27,279 nt of DNA from an uncultured Oscillospiraceae bacterium (lineage in GTDB: Bacteria; Bacillota; Clostridia; Oscillospirales; Oscillospiraceae), in assembly GCA_948616425.1 (NCBI GenBank), contig CAPGBJ010000108.1:1-27279 (forward strand), given 5' to 3'. Both the position numbers and the translations under genes were made by a program. The notes below the pieces were generated by a model that did no database searches, was not told the origin of the DNA, and saw only the letters and a list, made by a program, of their open reading frames with translations. Every line of letters begins with the position of its first letter. Within the stretch, counting starts at the first letter, position 1. Positions 7,950 through 15,979 of the stretch are shown here, in pieces.

Positions 7950-7967
7950 ATGATAAATTTATATCAT
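7950..7967. promoter_or_regulatory. Palindromic operator candidate over operon -10 box
   Basis: ATGATA and TATCAT arms flank a 6-nt centre (AATTTA). The palindrome covers the -10 box of the minus-strand operon promoter, the position expected of a repressor site. It resembles the second palindrome at 8042-8062, so both are candidate sites for the adjacent DeoR-family protein. Confidence 0.55.
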
Positions 7968-7986
7968 TATTTTCCTTTCATGTCAA
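7958..7986 (-). promoter_or_regulatory. Sigma-70-type promoter of the aldolase-symporter operon
   Basis: On the minus strand, TTGACA (7981-7986) and TATAAA (7958-7963) are separated by exactly 17 nt, a near-consensus housekeeping promoter. It lies about 95 nt upstream of the first aldolase gene. Nothing else in the 7863-8144 gap is gene-like; the region is AT-rich, unlike the GC-rich genes around it. Confidence 0.7.
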
Positions 7987-8041
7987 TCACTATCATTTTT
8001 TTCGGCTAGTTTTGAGAATTTTCAGTCTATTTTTTGTATAA

Positions 8042-8062
8042 AATGATAATATTATTATCATT
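8042..8062. promoter_or_regulatory. Perfect palindrome upstream of the deoR-type gene
   Basis: Two perfect 9-nt arms, AATGATAAT and ATTATCATT, flank a 3-nt centre. It sits 6 nt upstream of the -35 box of the plus-strand promoter and shares the ATGAT/ATCAT core with the palindrome at 7950-7967. It is likely an operator for the DeoR-family regulator. Confidence 0.6.
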
Positions 8063-8068
8063 CTTTTC

Positions 8069-8097
8069 TTTACAACCATTTTCATTTATGTTATGAT
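8069..8097 (+). promoter_or_regulatory. Sigma-70-type promoter of the DeoR-family regulator
   Basis: TTTACA (8069-8074) and TATGAT (8092-8097) are separated by 17 nt, followed by the regulator start about 47 nt downstream. The -10 box itself contains an ATGATA half-site like those in the two palindromes. Confidence 0.65.
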
Positions 8098-8144
8098 ACA
8101 TTCCAGATTGATACTCAGCCTAATGGAAGGAGAATAGATGAACC

Positions 8145-8939
8145 ATGAGCGGCAACAAGCGTGAGCTACGACTACAAAGCATTATCGATTATCTGAAGCA
8201 CCACAGCGGCGCCTCTATTCATGAAATTGCCACCGCCACAGAAATGTCTGATATCACCACCCGGCGGGATCTCTATGAGTTGCGGGACCGGAGCCTGATT
8301 CACTACATATCTGGAGTTGCGATTTATACCCCGCCACCCTCTACCCAAGCCGATCCCGCTCAAAAACCTTATAAGCTATGTGCGGAAAAGCAGGTCAATT
8401 TTGATAAAAAAGAAAAAATTGGCCGTCTGGCCACCACACTGCTCCAACCTGGGGACAACATCATCATTGACACGGGGAGCACGACCGAACACTTTGCCCA
8501 GCAAATTCCGAACGGTCTTCCCATGACGGCCCTGTGTTATAACGTTAACATCATGAACGAGCTTGTCCAGCGCCGAGAGATTAAGCTCCTCTCAGCTGGT
8601 GGAATTTACCACCGAAACACGCAGATGTTTGAAAGTCCAGAGGGGCTGGAGCTTATCAACCGCACCCGCGCCTCTAAGGTGTTCTTGTCCGCCGCCGGAA
8701 TCAGCGAGCAGCTCGGAATCACCTGTGTCAATCAGTACGAGGTCCCTGTTAAAAAAGCCATTATTGAGGCCTCCCTCAGCCGCATTTTACTTGTGGACTC
8801 CAGTAAATTTGATGTGATTCGTCCCGCCTTCTTCGCTCAATTGTCTGTGGTGGACATCATTGTGACCGACGATGGAATACCGGAGTGCTGGATTGATCTG
8901 CTGCGCGAACGGAACATTCAGCTGTATATTGCAAAGTGA
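8145..8939 (+). CDS. DeoR/GlpR-family transcriptional regulator
   Basis: This 264-residue regulator has an N-terminal DeoR winged helix (about residues 6-60, including IHEIATATEMSDITTRRDLYEL) and a C-terminal sugar-phosphate-sensing domain. That domain begins near FDKKEKIGRLATTLLQPGD and includes IIIDTGSTTEHFA and the late LLVDSSKFD motif. Family members usually repress sugar-catabolic operons and respond to a phosphorylated intermediate. It is transcribed divergently from the aldolase/kinase/deoC operon and is its obvious regulator. The ribosome site AAGGAG is about 12 nt from this ATG. An out-of-frame ATG at 8138 is better spaced and opens an 8-codon ORF overlapping the start, which may modulate translation. 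A perfect-palindrome terminator follows. Confidence 0.9.
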   Translation: MSGNKRELRLQSIIDYLKHHSGASIHEIATATEMSDITTRRDLYELRDRSLIHYISGVAIYTPPPSTQADPAQKPYKLCAEKQVNFDKKEKIGRLATTLLQPGDNIIIDTGSTTEHFAQQIPNGLPMTALCYNVNIMNELVQRREIKLLSAGGIYHRNTQMFESPEGLELINRTRASKVFLSAAGISEQLGITCVNQYEVPVKKAIIEASLSRILLVDSSKFDVIRPAFFAQLSVVDIIVTDDGIPECWIDLLRERNIQLYIAK

Positions 8940-9054
8940 CTGTGGGGCCCGCCGGCTCATTTCACCCAGGGTATTTGGGACCTGGTGCACCGGTCTTTTA
9001 AAAGCGGTGTTGGCTCTGCCAGATACCACCTCCCCCTCTCCAACAAAACAAAAG

Positions 9055-9086
9055 CAAAAGCCGTAGAGTATACTCTACGGCTTTTG
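9055..9086. terminator. Bidirectional intrinsic terminator between convergent genes
   Basis: A perfect 32-bp palindrome has 16-nt arms starting CAAAAGCCGTAGAG and ending CTCTACGGCTTTTG. It lies between the 3' ends of the plus-strand DeoR gene and the minus-strand membrane-protein operon. The terminal CTTTTG on both strands gives a short U tract in either direction. Confidence 0.85.
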
Positions 9087-9101
9087 ACGGCTAATCTTCT
9101 T

Positions 9102-9782
9102 TTATTTTCCTTTTTTTCTGTAAGCTATCTGGTATACACCCAGCGAAATCAAGATAACCACTACCATCAAGATTGATTGGATGGATGCGTAGACAGAACC
9201 GAACGCAACGGCGAACACAATCGCCAGCGCCACGGGCAGGGCGGCCACCTTGATATTTTTCAGTACCACCGGGATGACCATCGGTCCCACCAGAGCGGGA
9301 AACATATTGTCAAACGCAGGGGCTACCACCGGGTTAGTGAGCAGGGGCGTCATAATGGGCGCCAGGAACAGCATTCCGCAAAACACGATGACAGTGGTGA
9401 CAAAGGAGGAGGTGGCCACCGCGATTATGGATACCACCCGGCCTTTCTCGCTGCCCTCCTCACATCCCATGATATTCATGGCGTTCAAGGCCGCAGGCAG
9501 CTTCATGTTCTGAATGTTGCCGGTGGACGAGGCCAGATAAACCGCGCCAGGCCCGATGATAGGGGACATGGACAGCTTTTCACACACGCCGGTAATGGCG
9601 AAAATGAGCATAATGGGGGCGGCAGCTTTCAAGGTCAGCAGCAGGTCCACATTCAGTTGAAACGCAACGCACACAGCCGTGGGCACCAACAGGAAGAACG
9701 CCCAGACAATGATTGTACTCAGCCGGCCCATGCGGTGGATTTTACTGTCAAATGGAGACAGAGTATTGGTTTTTTCTTTCAT
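9102..9782 (-). CDS. Polytopic membrane protein, putative transporter subunit (partner of DUF5058-like protein)
   Basis: This 226-residue integral membrane protein has about six hydrophobic segments (roughly residues 20-44, 48-70, 73-90, 115-143, 160-174 and 178-220) and a charged C-terminal tail. I do not recognise a named domain. Conserved-looking loops include IGPGAVYLASSTGNIQN and a cytosolic stretch MGCEEGSEKGR. It begins 18 nt after the DUF5058-like gene and is the last gene of an operon with an M20 amidohydrolase and a CapA-like protein. Two consecutive small polytopic proteins of similar size suggest a heteromeric permease supplying the amidohydrolase, but this is inference. ATG start with GGGAGG about 11 nt upstream. 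Confidence 0.7.
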   Translation of the reverse strand: MKEKTNTLSPFDSKIHRMGRLSTIIVWAFFLLVPTAVCVAFQLNVDLLLTLKAAAPIMLIFAITGVCEKLSMSPIIGPGAVYLASSTGNIQNMKLPAALNAMNIMGCEEGSEKGRVVSIIAVATSSFVTTVIVFCGMLFLAPIMTPLLTNPVVAPAFDNMFPALVGPMVIPVVLKNIKVAALPVALAIVFAVAFGSVYASIQSILMVVVILISLGVYQIAYRKKGK

Positions 9783-9800
9783 AGCGGCGCTTCCTCCCAG

Positions 9801-10514
9801 TTACAGAATAGCGGTGATCAGGCAGGCCGAGGCCATGCCGGCGATCATGCTCAGCGAAAAGGCAAACTCTTTTAAAATGGGGACCCGTTTTCCCACTGCG
9901 TTCAGACCTATCATCACCAGGGCGGACACCACGATGGCAGACAGCGAGGGGATATTAGTCACATCCGCCAAGTAGGGGGCAGACAGGGTGGCCATCATGC
10001 CCAAGAACATGATATTAGGGATTACACTGCCGAAGCTGTTGGGATTGGTGGTGACCGACTGCATCTTAGAGTCAAACTTCCGCAGCAGCAGGGCGGACAT
10101 GCTGGACAGAAACACCCCCAGGGTCACCACCCACAGCAGGGAACCGAAGATGTCGGGAGAGAAGTCGGCGCCCCCCAGGCTGTCAAATCCAAACGAGGTT
10201 ACCGCCATATTGGCCGCCAGGGTCTCATAGGTGGCTGAGCCGATTACCGATAGGCGCAGCCAGGGGAAAAACTTGCCCAAAGCAGGCAGAAGAATCATAT
10301 AGCTGATGATAATGGGCAGGGAGGGCACAATGGAGAACACCGCGCTGCTCTTTACCACTTTCATCAGATCTTCTCCGCTGAGCCCCAACTCCAGGGCCCG
10401 CTTCCAGGCCACCCGGAAAAAGACCACCGCTTGTACCAGTACTACTAAAATTGCCAGCCCACAGAAGATGACCATCACCGAACTGTTCGCCACATGGGAA
10501 TAGAGCTTATCCAT
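9801..10514 (-). CDS. DUF5058-like membrane protein, putative transporter subunit
   Basis: This protein has about 237 residues and six to seven membrane segments. The pattern ANSSVMVIFCGLAILVVLVQ near the start, KSSAVFSIVPSLPIII and WLRLSVIGSATYE matches my memory of the DUF5058 family of Firmicutes. That family has no established biochemical role and is often encoded next to amidohydrolases. The first possible ATG (10520) is only 3 nt from the AGGAGG ribosome site, so I prefer the second ATG at 10514 (9 nt). It starts 21 nt after the M20 hydrolase and is followed by a second membrane protein. Together they look like a two-part permease for the hydrolase substrate (inference). Confidence 0.7.
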   Translation of the reverse strand: MDKLYSHVANSSVMVIFCGLAILVVLVQAVVFFRVAWKRALELGLSGEDLMKVVKSSAVFSIVPSLPIIISYMILLPALGKFFPWLRLSVIGSATYETLAANMAVTSFGFDSLGGADFSPDIFGSLLWVVTLGVFLSSMSALLLRKFDSKMQSVTTNPNSFGSVIPNIMFLGMMATLSAPYLADVTNIPSLSAIVVSALVMIGLNAVGKRVPILKEFAFSLSMIAGMASACLITAIL

Positions 10515-10535
10515 AACCATCTGCCTCCTGTCTCA

Positions 10536-11948
10536 TTAAAAACTACCGGCCTTTACGTCCGCGGGAATGAGAGACTGATACTGCGCCCCGTTTTTGGCCT
10601 GTTCCATATCGGCCCGGGCGCTGTCCACCAGCTGGGGCCGCTCCATCAGGTCCAGAGCGGACCGGGCCAGCACGGTGGCGGCGGCGGTCATCCCACGGTG
10701 GGCAATGGCAGACTTCCCCTGGGCCACTGCCAGCCAGGTGTGGGCGGGCGTCCCCAGCGCGAAGCAGGCAGAGCCAAACCAGGCGGTGGGCACATTCCAG
10801 CTCACATCTCCCACATCGGTGGAACCGGTTTTCAGCGGCATGGGAGGAATACATACATCGGCCATCGTCCCCCGGAACAGAGTTCCGCCTGCCTCCCCCA
10901 GCAACTTGACCGCCATAGACTGGTAGGTCTTCCAGTCGCCAGGGTCCCCGACCTCGTGGAACATCTGGGCGTAGGCCAGCTCCTCTTCCGTGTAGGAGAG
11001 CGGAAATATCTCCTGCATATGTTGGTAGATCAAATGGTCCAGCGTCTTGTTCTGGAGTACATCGGCGTAGGAGCTAACCACCCGAATATTCACCTGGGTC
11101 TCAGTCATCAGGGCCGCTCCCCGCGCGATATTGTGGACCCGCTGGGCCAGCTCACAGACTTGGTCGGTGCGGGGGGCCCGGACGGAGTAGAGCACCTGGG
11201 CGTGGGCCTGGACCACGTTGGGGGCGTCGCCGCCGGTGTTGGTAACCGCATAGTGGACCCGCGCCTCAGGAATCATGTGCTCCCGCATGTAATTGACCCC
11301 CACGTTCATCAGCTCCACTGCATCCAGAGCGGACCGGCCCAGGTGGGGAGAGGCGGCGGCGTGGGCGGATTTTCCGGTAAAGTCGTAGATAATTCGGGCG
11401 TTGGCCAGGGAGGAAACCGAAGCGAAGGTGGCGGAATAGGGGTGCCATGCCAGACAGATGTCGCAGTCATCGAAGCAGCCCTCCCGGACCATAAATGCCT
11501 TACCCGCGCCCCCCTCCTCGGCGGGACAGCCGTAGTAAATAATGGTTCCCTGACAGGGGTGCTCCATCAAATAGTCTTTCACCCCTACGGCGGCCTGCAT
11601 ACAGCCCGCTCCCAGCAGATGGTGTCCGCAGCCGTGACCAGGGGCCCCCGGTTTTTCCGGTTCCGGATGTGTGAGGTCCGCCTTTTGGGACAGGTTGGGC
11701 AGCGCGTCAAACTCCCCCAGCAGGCCAATGACCGGCCGGCCGCTCCCCGCTTTGGCCCGAAACGCGGTGGGGATTCCGCCCAAGTTTTCCTCAATCTCAA
11801 AGCCCTCCCGACGCAGAAGGTCCTTTTGCAGCTGAGCGGACTGAACTTCTTGGTAGCGCATCTCCGCAAACTCCCAAATTTGGTCTGCCGCCCGTTCAAA
11901 CCGCTCTTTTTTCCCCTGAATTAAAGCTTCCAGCAACTCATAGTTCAT
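10536..11948 (-). CDS. M20-family amidohydrolase, AbgB-like
   Basis: This 470-residue metal-dependent amidohydrolase is of the M20D/AbgB (p-aminobenzoyl-glutamate hydrolase subunit B) type and should hydrolyse an N-acyl or amide bond of an amino acid derivative. Signature residues are GEFDALP (D81), PGHGCGHHLLGAG (H105, C107, H109), CPAEEGGAGK (E144, E145) and AWHP (H169), consistent with a two-metal centre. The start is ATG 11948 with GGAG about 8 nt upstream. A longer frame from GTG 11963 would overlap the CapA-like gene's stop. It lies 11 nt after that gene and directly before two membrane proteins. AbgB normally works with AbgA and the AbgT importer, neither of which is present, so the physiological substrate may differ. 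Confidence 0.9.
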   Translation of the reverse strand: MNYELLEALIQGKKERFERAADQIWEFAEMRYQEVQSAQLQKDLLRREGFEIEENLGGIPTAFRAKAGSGRPVIGLLGEFDALPNLSQKADLTHPEPEKPGAPGHGCGHHLLGAGCMQAAVGVKDYLMEHPCQGTIIYYGCPAEEGGAGKAFMVREGCFDDCDICLAWHPYSATFASVSSLANARIIYDFTGKSAHAAASPHLGRSALDAVELMNVGVNYMREHMIPEARVHYAVTNTGGDAPNVVQAHAQVLYSVRAPRTDQVCELAQRVHNIARGAALMTETQVNIRVVSSYADVLQNKTLDHLIYQHMQEIFPLSYTEEELAYAQMFHEVGDPGDWKTYQSMAVKLLGEAGGTLFRGTMADVCIPPMPLKTGSTDVGDVSWNVPTAWFGSACFALGTPAHTWLAVAQGKSAIAHRGMTAAATVLARSALDLMERPQLVDSARADMEQAKNGAQYQSLIPADVKAGSF

Positions 11949-11959
11949 CCTTTTTCTCC

Positions 11960-13279
11960 TCACCTTTCTATAATGTCTCCCGGTTCCCGGGGCATCAGAA
12001 TGTTACTCCAGACGGTCCGCTCCAGCCGGGGCAGGTCCCGTCGCTCCTCCGGCGTCAGGCCAAAGCGGTCCGGGGTGGCCAGCACCTGATAGAACGGGAG
12101 CAAACGGCAGTCGTACCGGTCCTCCTCCAGCTCCTGGCAGCAGATGTACACCGGCTTCACCCGCAGCCGGTCCAGGCAGACCACCGGTTTGCCAGCCCTG
12201 TCCACCCCTTTCAGCAGGTCGAAACGCACTACATAGGTCAGCTTCGAGTTGCGGGTCAGGGGGTGGTAGCTCACAAAATCCCCCAGGGAATAGATGATCA
12301 GGTGATCTCGTCCATCTGCGTCTGTATACCGCTCCATTGGCTGGCTCACATGGGGGTGGGAGCCCAAAATTACATCCACCCCCAGTTCGGCCAGTCTGTG
12401 GCCCGCCTGGATTACATTCTGATGGGGGTACATCTCAAACTCCCAGCCCCAGTGGACGCTGGCTACGATCACATCCGCCCCCTTCTCTCGGGCCTGGCGG
12501 ACGTGGCGCTCTACCAGAGAGAAGTCCGGCACCTCATCGTTGAAGCGCACCTCGTTAATCAGGTATTTTTTCTCATACTCGTTGCCGTTCATATCGCAGG
12601 TGTAGGACAGCAGGGCGATTTTGATGCCCTCCCGCTCCACCACCAGCACATCCTCTTGGGCCTCCGGAGTCCGGTTGGTGCCCGAGTACAGTGCCCCCCG
12701 GCGCGTCAAACAGTCCAGCGTATCCAAAAGTCCCTGTTCCCCGTAGTCATAGCAATGGTTGTTGGCGGTGGAGAAGTAGTCGATCCCCCGTCCCCCCGCC
12801 TGAAAGCGGTCCATCATCCCCTCCGAGATGTTCATTTTTGGGGGATAGCCCAGCACCTGGCTGCGCCCCGCTGGGGCAGTGGGGCAAATGGTGGACTCTA
12901 AATTGGCACAGGTAAAGGCGTTTTCAAAGTAAAATTCCCGGATTCCATCAAAAAGATGTTCGGTGTCCTCGTATGTAAAACAGTCCACCGCCATCAGATC
13001 GCCTGCGGCGGACAGGGTGGTCCGGTGTGTCTCTTGAAATCCCTGGGGCGGGTGGAAGCACAGGTCCTGGTCTGCAAAATAGTCCTCAATGCCAGCGCCC
13101 TTTTCCGCCCGTTCCAACTGATGGACCCAGCAGCGGTACGCCCACTTTAGCTTCTCCAGCTTATCGGTGGCCACCTGATACCGTCCCTTCACCGGCTGTG
13201 GGTAACGAAACTGGTTCCACATTACCACACTGGCCGCCTTTGCCAGAAAAATTGCCCCTTTGGAAGTTTTGTATTTCAT
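11960..13279 (-). CDS. CapA-family (PGA_cap) metallophosphatase-like protein
   Basis: This 439-residue protein has the CapA/PgsA calcineurin-like fold: AAGDLM (91-96), NLES, STANNHCYDYGE, VHWGWEFEM, GSHPHVSQPME and IIYSLGDFV in order, giving the expected metal-binding Asp, Asn and His residues. Family members act in poly-gamma-glutamate synthesis, or have unknown hydrolytic roles when found in catabolic operons. There is no clear signal peptide or strong N-terminal membrane anchor, unlike capsule CapA, and the first 85 residues are an unassigned extension. I start at ATG 13279, where GGGAGG lies 6 nt upstream; the frame could open earlier (13360) without support. It is the first gene of the operon with the M20 amidohydrolase and two membrane proteins. 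A role on a glutamyl compound is plausible but unproven. Confidence 0.85.
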   Translation of the reverse strand: MKYKTSKGAIFLAKAASVVMWNQFRYPQPVKGRYQVATDKLEKLKWAYRCWVHQLERAEKGAGIEDYFADQDLCFHPPQGFQETHRTTLSAAGDLMAVDCFTYEDTEHLFDGIREFYFENAFTCANLESTICPTAPAGRSQVLGYPPKMNISEGMMDRFQAGGRGIDYFSTANNHCYDYGEQGLLDTLDCLTRRGALYSGTNRTPEAQEDVLVVEREGIKIALLSYTCDMNGNEYEKKYLINEVRFNDEVPDFSLVERHVRQAREKGADVIVASVHWGWEFEMYPHQNVIQAGHRLAELGVDVILGSHPHVSQPMERYTDADGRDHLIIYSLGDFVSYHPLTRNSKLTYVVRFDLLKGVDRAGKPVVCLDRLRVKPVYICCQELEEDRYDCRLLPFYQVLATPDRFGLTPEERRDLPRLERTVWSNILMPREPGDIIER

Positions 13280-13379
13280 AATGGCCTCCCTTCTTCTGTC
13301 CATTAGCATATCAAAATACCCGCCGTTCCGCCATGCTGATCCGGTCCAATTTACCCCCAAATCCAGATCTTTTCGACAG

Positions 13380-13424
13380 AAAAAAGCGAGAGCATCAAGA
13401 ATCAGACTGTAATTCTTGATGCTC
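13380..13424 (-). terminator. Intrinsic terminator after the AraC-GH39 gene
   Basis: GAGCATCAAGAAT and its exact complement form a 13-bp stem with a 9-nt loop (13390-13424). In the minus-strand direction it is followed by TCGC and six T. It ends transcription of the regulator before the CapA-like operon. Confidence 0.85.
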
Positions 13425-13433
13425 CCGTTGGTT

Positions 13434-15635
13434 CTACTTGTCCACCCGCTTGACAGACCAGAGCGCCGCCCCGTTCAGGGACAGGGTCCGAGCCAAGCCC
13501 AATTCCCCCTCCACGTCGCGGTACTCCAGCGTCACTGCGGGGTTGCTGGCCCGACTCAAATGCTCCAGAATGTCCTGGTCCAGCTGAGCGGCCATATCGA
13601 TTTTGACCCAGCTGCTGTACGTGCTGCCGTGGTCTTTGTCCAGATAGAGCTGCTTAATCCGGTAGGTCCCGGGGGACAGCCCCCGCAGGGTCAGGCAGAC
13701 CCGGCGGCTGTATTTGTCCTCCTGCACCTCCTCCAGGGAGAAAAAGGGGTCGATATAGCAGGGGTGCCATAGCAGCACTTGATACTCCCCCTCCCCGGAC
13801 TGGGTGACCAGGCTGCCCGGTTCCTCCCACACCACCCGGTCCCCCAGACTTTTCAGCCACTGCAGCACAAAAAACATGGGGCGCTTGATGTCCTGATAGA
13901 GGTACAGACTCAGGGGGTAGGTCAAATGCTCCGACTGCTCCCCCTCCGTCCGGCCCAGGTCCAGCCGGATGCCATAGCCGGCCACATCCTGCCGGAGGGT
14001 CACCAGGGCGTCCACAATGAGGGCCGTACGGTGGAATCTTCCCGATTCCACCAGAGATCGTCCCGTCAGGGTGTTCCATCCCACCAGATAGACGGGGACG
14101 GTGCAGCGGTGTTCCTCCATCCAGCCCCGAACCCGATTCAGCTGGGTCTGATGGTACCGCTTCTGAAACCGCTCATAGGAAAACGCATCTCCCGCCAAAG
14201 CCATGTCATTGGGGTCTGAGCCGACTATCATAAAATTGGGGCACCAGCCTTTCTGGGCAGATCCCTCCCATTGGGGTGGTCGGTCCAACTCCACCCGCAG
14301 TCCAACCTCCACTCTGGGCAGGTGCCGTAGCAGCGTCGCCGCCGCCTGCGCAAAATCCGCCGCAGTCCGCCCAGGTCCCCCGCTCAGGGCAAAGCGCCAT
14401 TTCTCCAGCTCCTGGCGGCCAAACTGGCCGGTCAAAACCTCCAGCATATAGTCCAGGTTGTCCCTCTCCTCCTCCAGGTCCACCAGAACCATCGGGGTCA
14501 GTCCCAGCCCCACCAGCTCCGCCAGCAGTTCTATGCCGTCATACCGTTGGAGCAGTCCCCTTTGCCGCTGCCGAAACAGGCCAGACACCAGGGCGTAGGA
14601 GAAGACAATTCGCCGCTGGGCCTCCCGGATCTGCCGCCGCACATTCTCCCGCAAGGCGGAGTCCAGCTCCCCCACCTCCAGGATAAGCGGAGGCAGCCTC
14701 AGCTGCTCCTGCCGGCCCGGCAGTTCCACCTGAAGCTGAGCGTCCCCACCCCGGGGCTGGTTCTCATAACTCTCCACAAATCGGGCCAGCAGCTCTAACG
14801 ATCCCTCCGATCCGGCCTCCAGCCAAAAGGTTTTGGCCTCCTCCGGCTGATGGGCCGCCTGACGGCGGTACTGGGCCGGGGAGCAGCCAAAGGCCCGCTG
14901 AAAGTACTGGTTGAAGGATTTTGCGCTGGAAAATCCACTGCCAAGGGCCAGCCGGGTGATGGTGGCATCCGTTTGGAGCAGCTCCTGTCTGGCGCTATTC
15001 AGCCGGAGGGAGGTAAGATATTCAACAAAGGTCATATTCAGTTCGCGCCGGAACAGCCGGGACAGGTGGGCATCAGACAGATAGAACGCTCTCGCCGTGG
15101 CCTCCAGAGTCATGGGTTCCCGAAAATTTTGGTCCATAAATTCCAGCACCGGCCTGAGCCGATCACTTGTTCTGAAGTCTGCGGGACGCTGCGACCCCGA
15201 GCGAAAGTAAAGAGACAGTGTGTGCAGCACCTGCATCAGTTCAGCTTGCAGCAGCAGACCATACCCCGCCTCTCTCCGGTAGCGGAGCATAGCCGCCCGA
15301 ACCACGCCCTGGCGGATAGAGTCAAACAGCGGCTGTGTGGCGGGGTTCGATACCGTGGAACAGCAATAGAATCGGTTGTTCGCCTCCTCCGGGCAGACCG
15401 ACTCCAGCCAGGAGCGCCCCATGTTAACCCATAGGAACACATTGGGACCACTGCTGTCCAGGGTATAGAAGTCGTTGTGGTTGACCACGGCGTAGTTGTT
15501 TTCGGTCAGGCTGCGATTTTGCTCGGGACTCTTCAACGTCATGGTCCCCCGCAGTACCAGAATCACACTCAGGCCGTTATTGACCTGACTGCCGGCCCGC
15601 TCTACGCTTCCCAATGAAATCTGAATCGGTACCAC
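13434..15635 (-). CDS. AraC-family regulator fused to a GH39-like domain
   Basis: This is a large (about 733 residues) one-component regulator. After an N-terminal cupin-like sensing region comes an AraC double helix-turn-helix (about 182-284 counted from the longest frame, including TLEATARAFYLSDAHLSRLF and ITRLALGSGFSSAKSFNQYF). The remaining 450 residues resemble glycoside hydrolase family 39. The GH39 acid/base region, usually W-x-F-E-x-W-N-E-P, reads KWRFALSGGPG, lacking the glutamates, so the domain is probably a ligand sensor. The longest frame starts with GTG 15710 inside repeat copy 3. I prefer GTG 15635, preceded by GGGGGGAG, because the first 25 codons include repeat sequence. Its target is unknown; it may regulate the downstream CapA/M20 operon. 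Confidence 0.82.
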   Translation of the reverse strand: MVPIQISLGSVERAGSQVNNGLSVILVLRGTMTLKSPEQNRSLTENNYAVVNHNDFYTLDSSGPNVFLWVNMGRSWLESVCPEEANNRFYCCSTVSNPATQPLFDSIRQGVVRAAMLRYRREAGYGLLLQAELMQVLHTLSLYFRSGSQRPADFRTSDRLRPVLEFMDQNFREPMTLEATARAFYLSDAHLSRLFRRELNMTFVEYLTSLRLNSARQELLQTDATITRLALGSGFSSAKSFNQYFQRAFGCSPAQYRRQAAHQPEEAKTFWLEAGSEGSLELLARFVESYENQPRGGDAQLQVELPGRQEQLRLPPLILEVGELDSALRENVRRQIREAQRRIVFSYALVSGLFRQRQRGLLQRYDGIELLAELVGLGLTPMVLVDLEEERDNLDYMLEVLTGQFGRQELEKWRFALSGGPGRTAADFAQAAATLLRHLPRVEVGLRVELDRPPQWEGSAQKGWCPNFMIVGSDPNDMALAGDAFSYERFQKRYHQTQLNRVRGWMEEHRCTVPVYLVGWNTLTGRSLVESGRFHRTALIVDALVTLRQDVAGYGIRLDLGRTEGEQSEHLTYPLSLYLYQDIKRPMFFVLQWLKSLGDRVVWEEPGSLVTQSGEGEYQVLLWHPCYIDPFFSLEEVQEDKYSRRVCLTLRGLSPGTYRIKQLYLDKDHGSTYSSWVKIDMAAQLDQDILEHLSRASNPAVTLEYRDVEGELGLARTLSLNGAALWSVKRVDK

Positions 15636-15679
15636 GCCGCTCCCCCCAATGTTCCATTCATTGTATGCTATTTTATAGC

Positions 15680-15845
15680 TAGGCGCTGTTTGAAAAATAG
15701 AAATATGCACAGTGGCGAGGGATTTTTCTGCCAGACAAGCACAATTTTTCGTAGGAATACTGGATGTATTGCAAGAAAAATTGGGGCAGTATGGCGGAAA
15801 AAGACCCGCCTCTTGGGCGTATTAACATGTTTCAAACAAGCTCTA
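15680..15845 (+). repeat. MITE-like dispersed repeat, copy 3 (complete, diverged)
   Basis: This full-length 166-bp copy is the most diverged of the six (for example GCACAGTGGCGAGGGATTTT in place of GCCCAACGGCGAGAAATTTT), so it is probably the oldest insertion. The terminal inverted repeats TAGGCGCTGTTTGAAA and TTTCAAACAAGCTCTA are kept. CTAG occurs at both borders. It lies between the divergent AraC-GH39 and MoxR genes and overlaps the longest reading frame of the former. Confidence 0.9.
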
Positions 15846-15913
15846 GCCTAATTTAAAACAGCGGTAAAGTCAAGCGCAACTGAACGGAATGCACAACTCT
15901 GCCCGATTTTCCC

Positions 15914-15942
15914 TTGAGAAGCCATCCCCCATATGTTATACT
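15914..15942 (+). promoter_or_regulatory. Sigma-70-type promoter of the MoxR-VWA operon
   Basis: TTGAGA (15914-15919) and TATACT (15937-15942) are separated by 17 nt. The promoter starts about 70 nt beyond repeat copy 3, and transcription should begin near 15949, leaving a short leader with an AGAGGAGG ribosome site at 15967-15974. Confidence 0.7.
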
Positions 15943-15979
15943 GAGAATGGAATGTTATATATGTACAGAGGAGGACGGG

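Noticed and set aside
10494..11924. Long plus-strand frame (476 codons) opposite the M20 amidohydrolase
   Set aside because: It is an antisense shadow of a GC-rich gene. The minus-strand frame has all M20 metal-site motifs and a good start, and the plus-strand translation is low-complexity G/H/R/P-rich without motifs.
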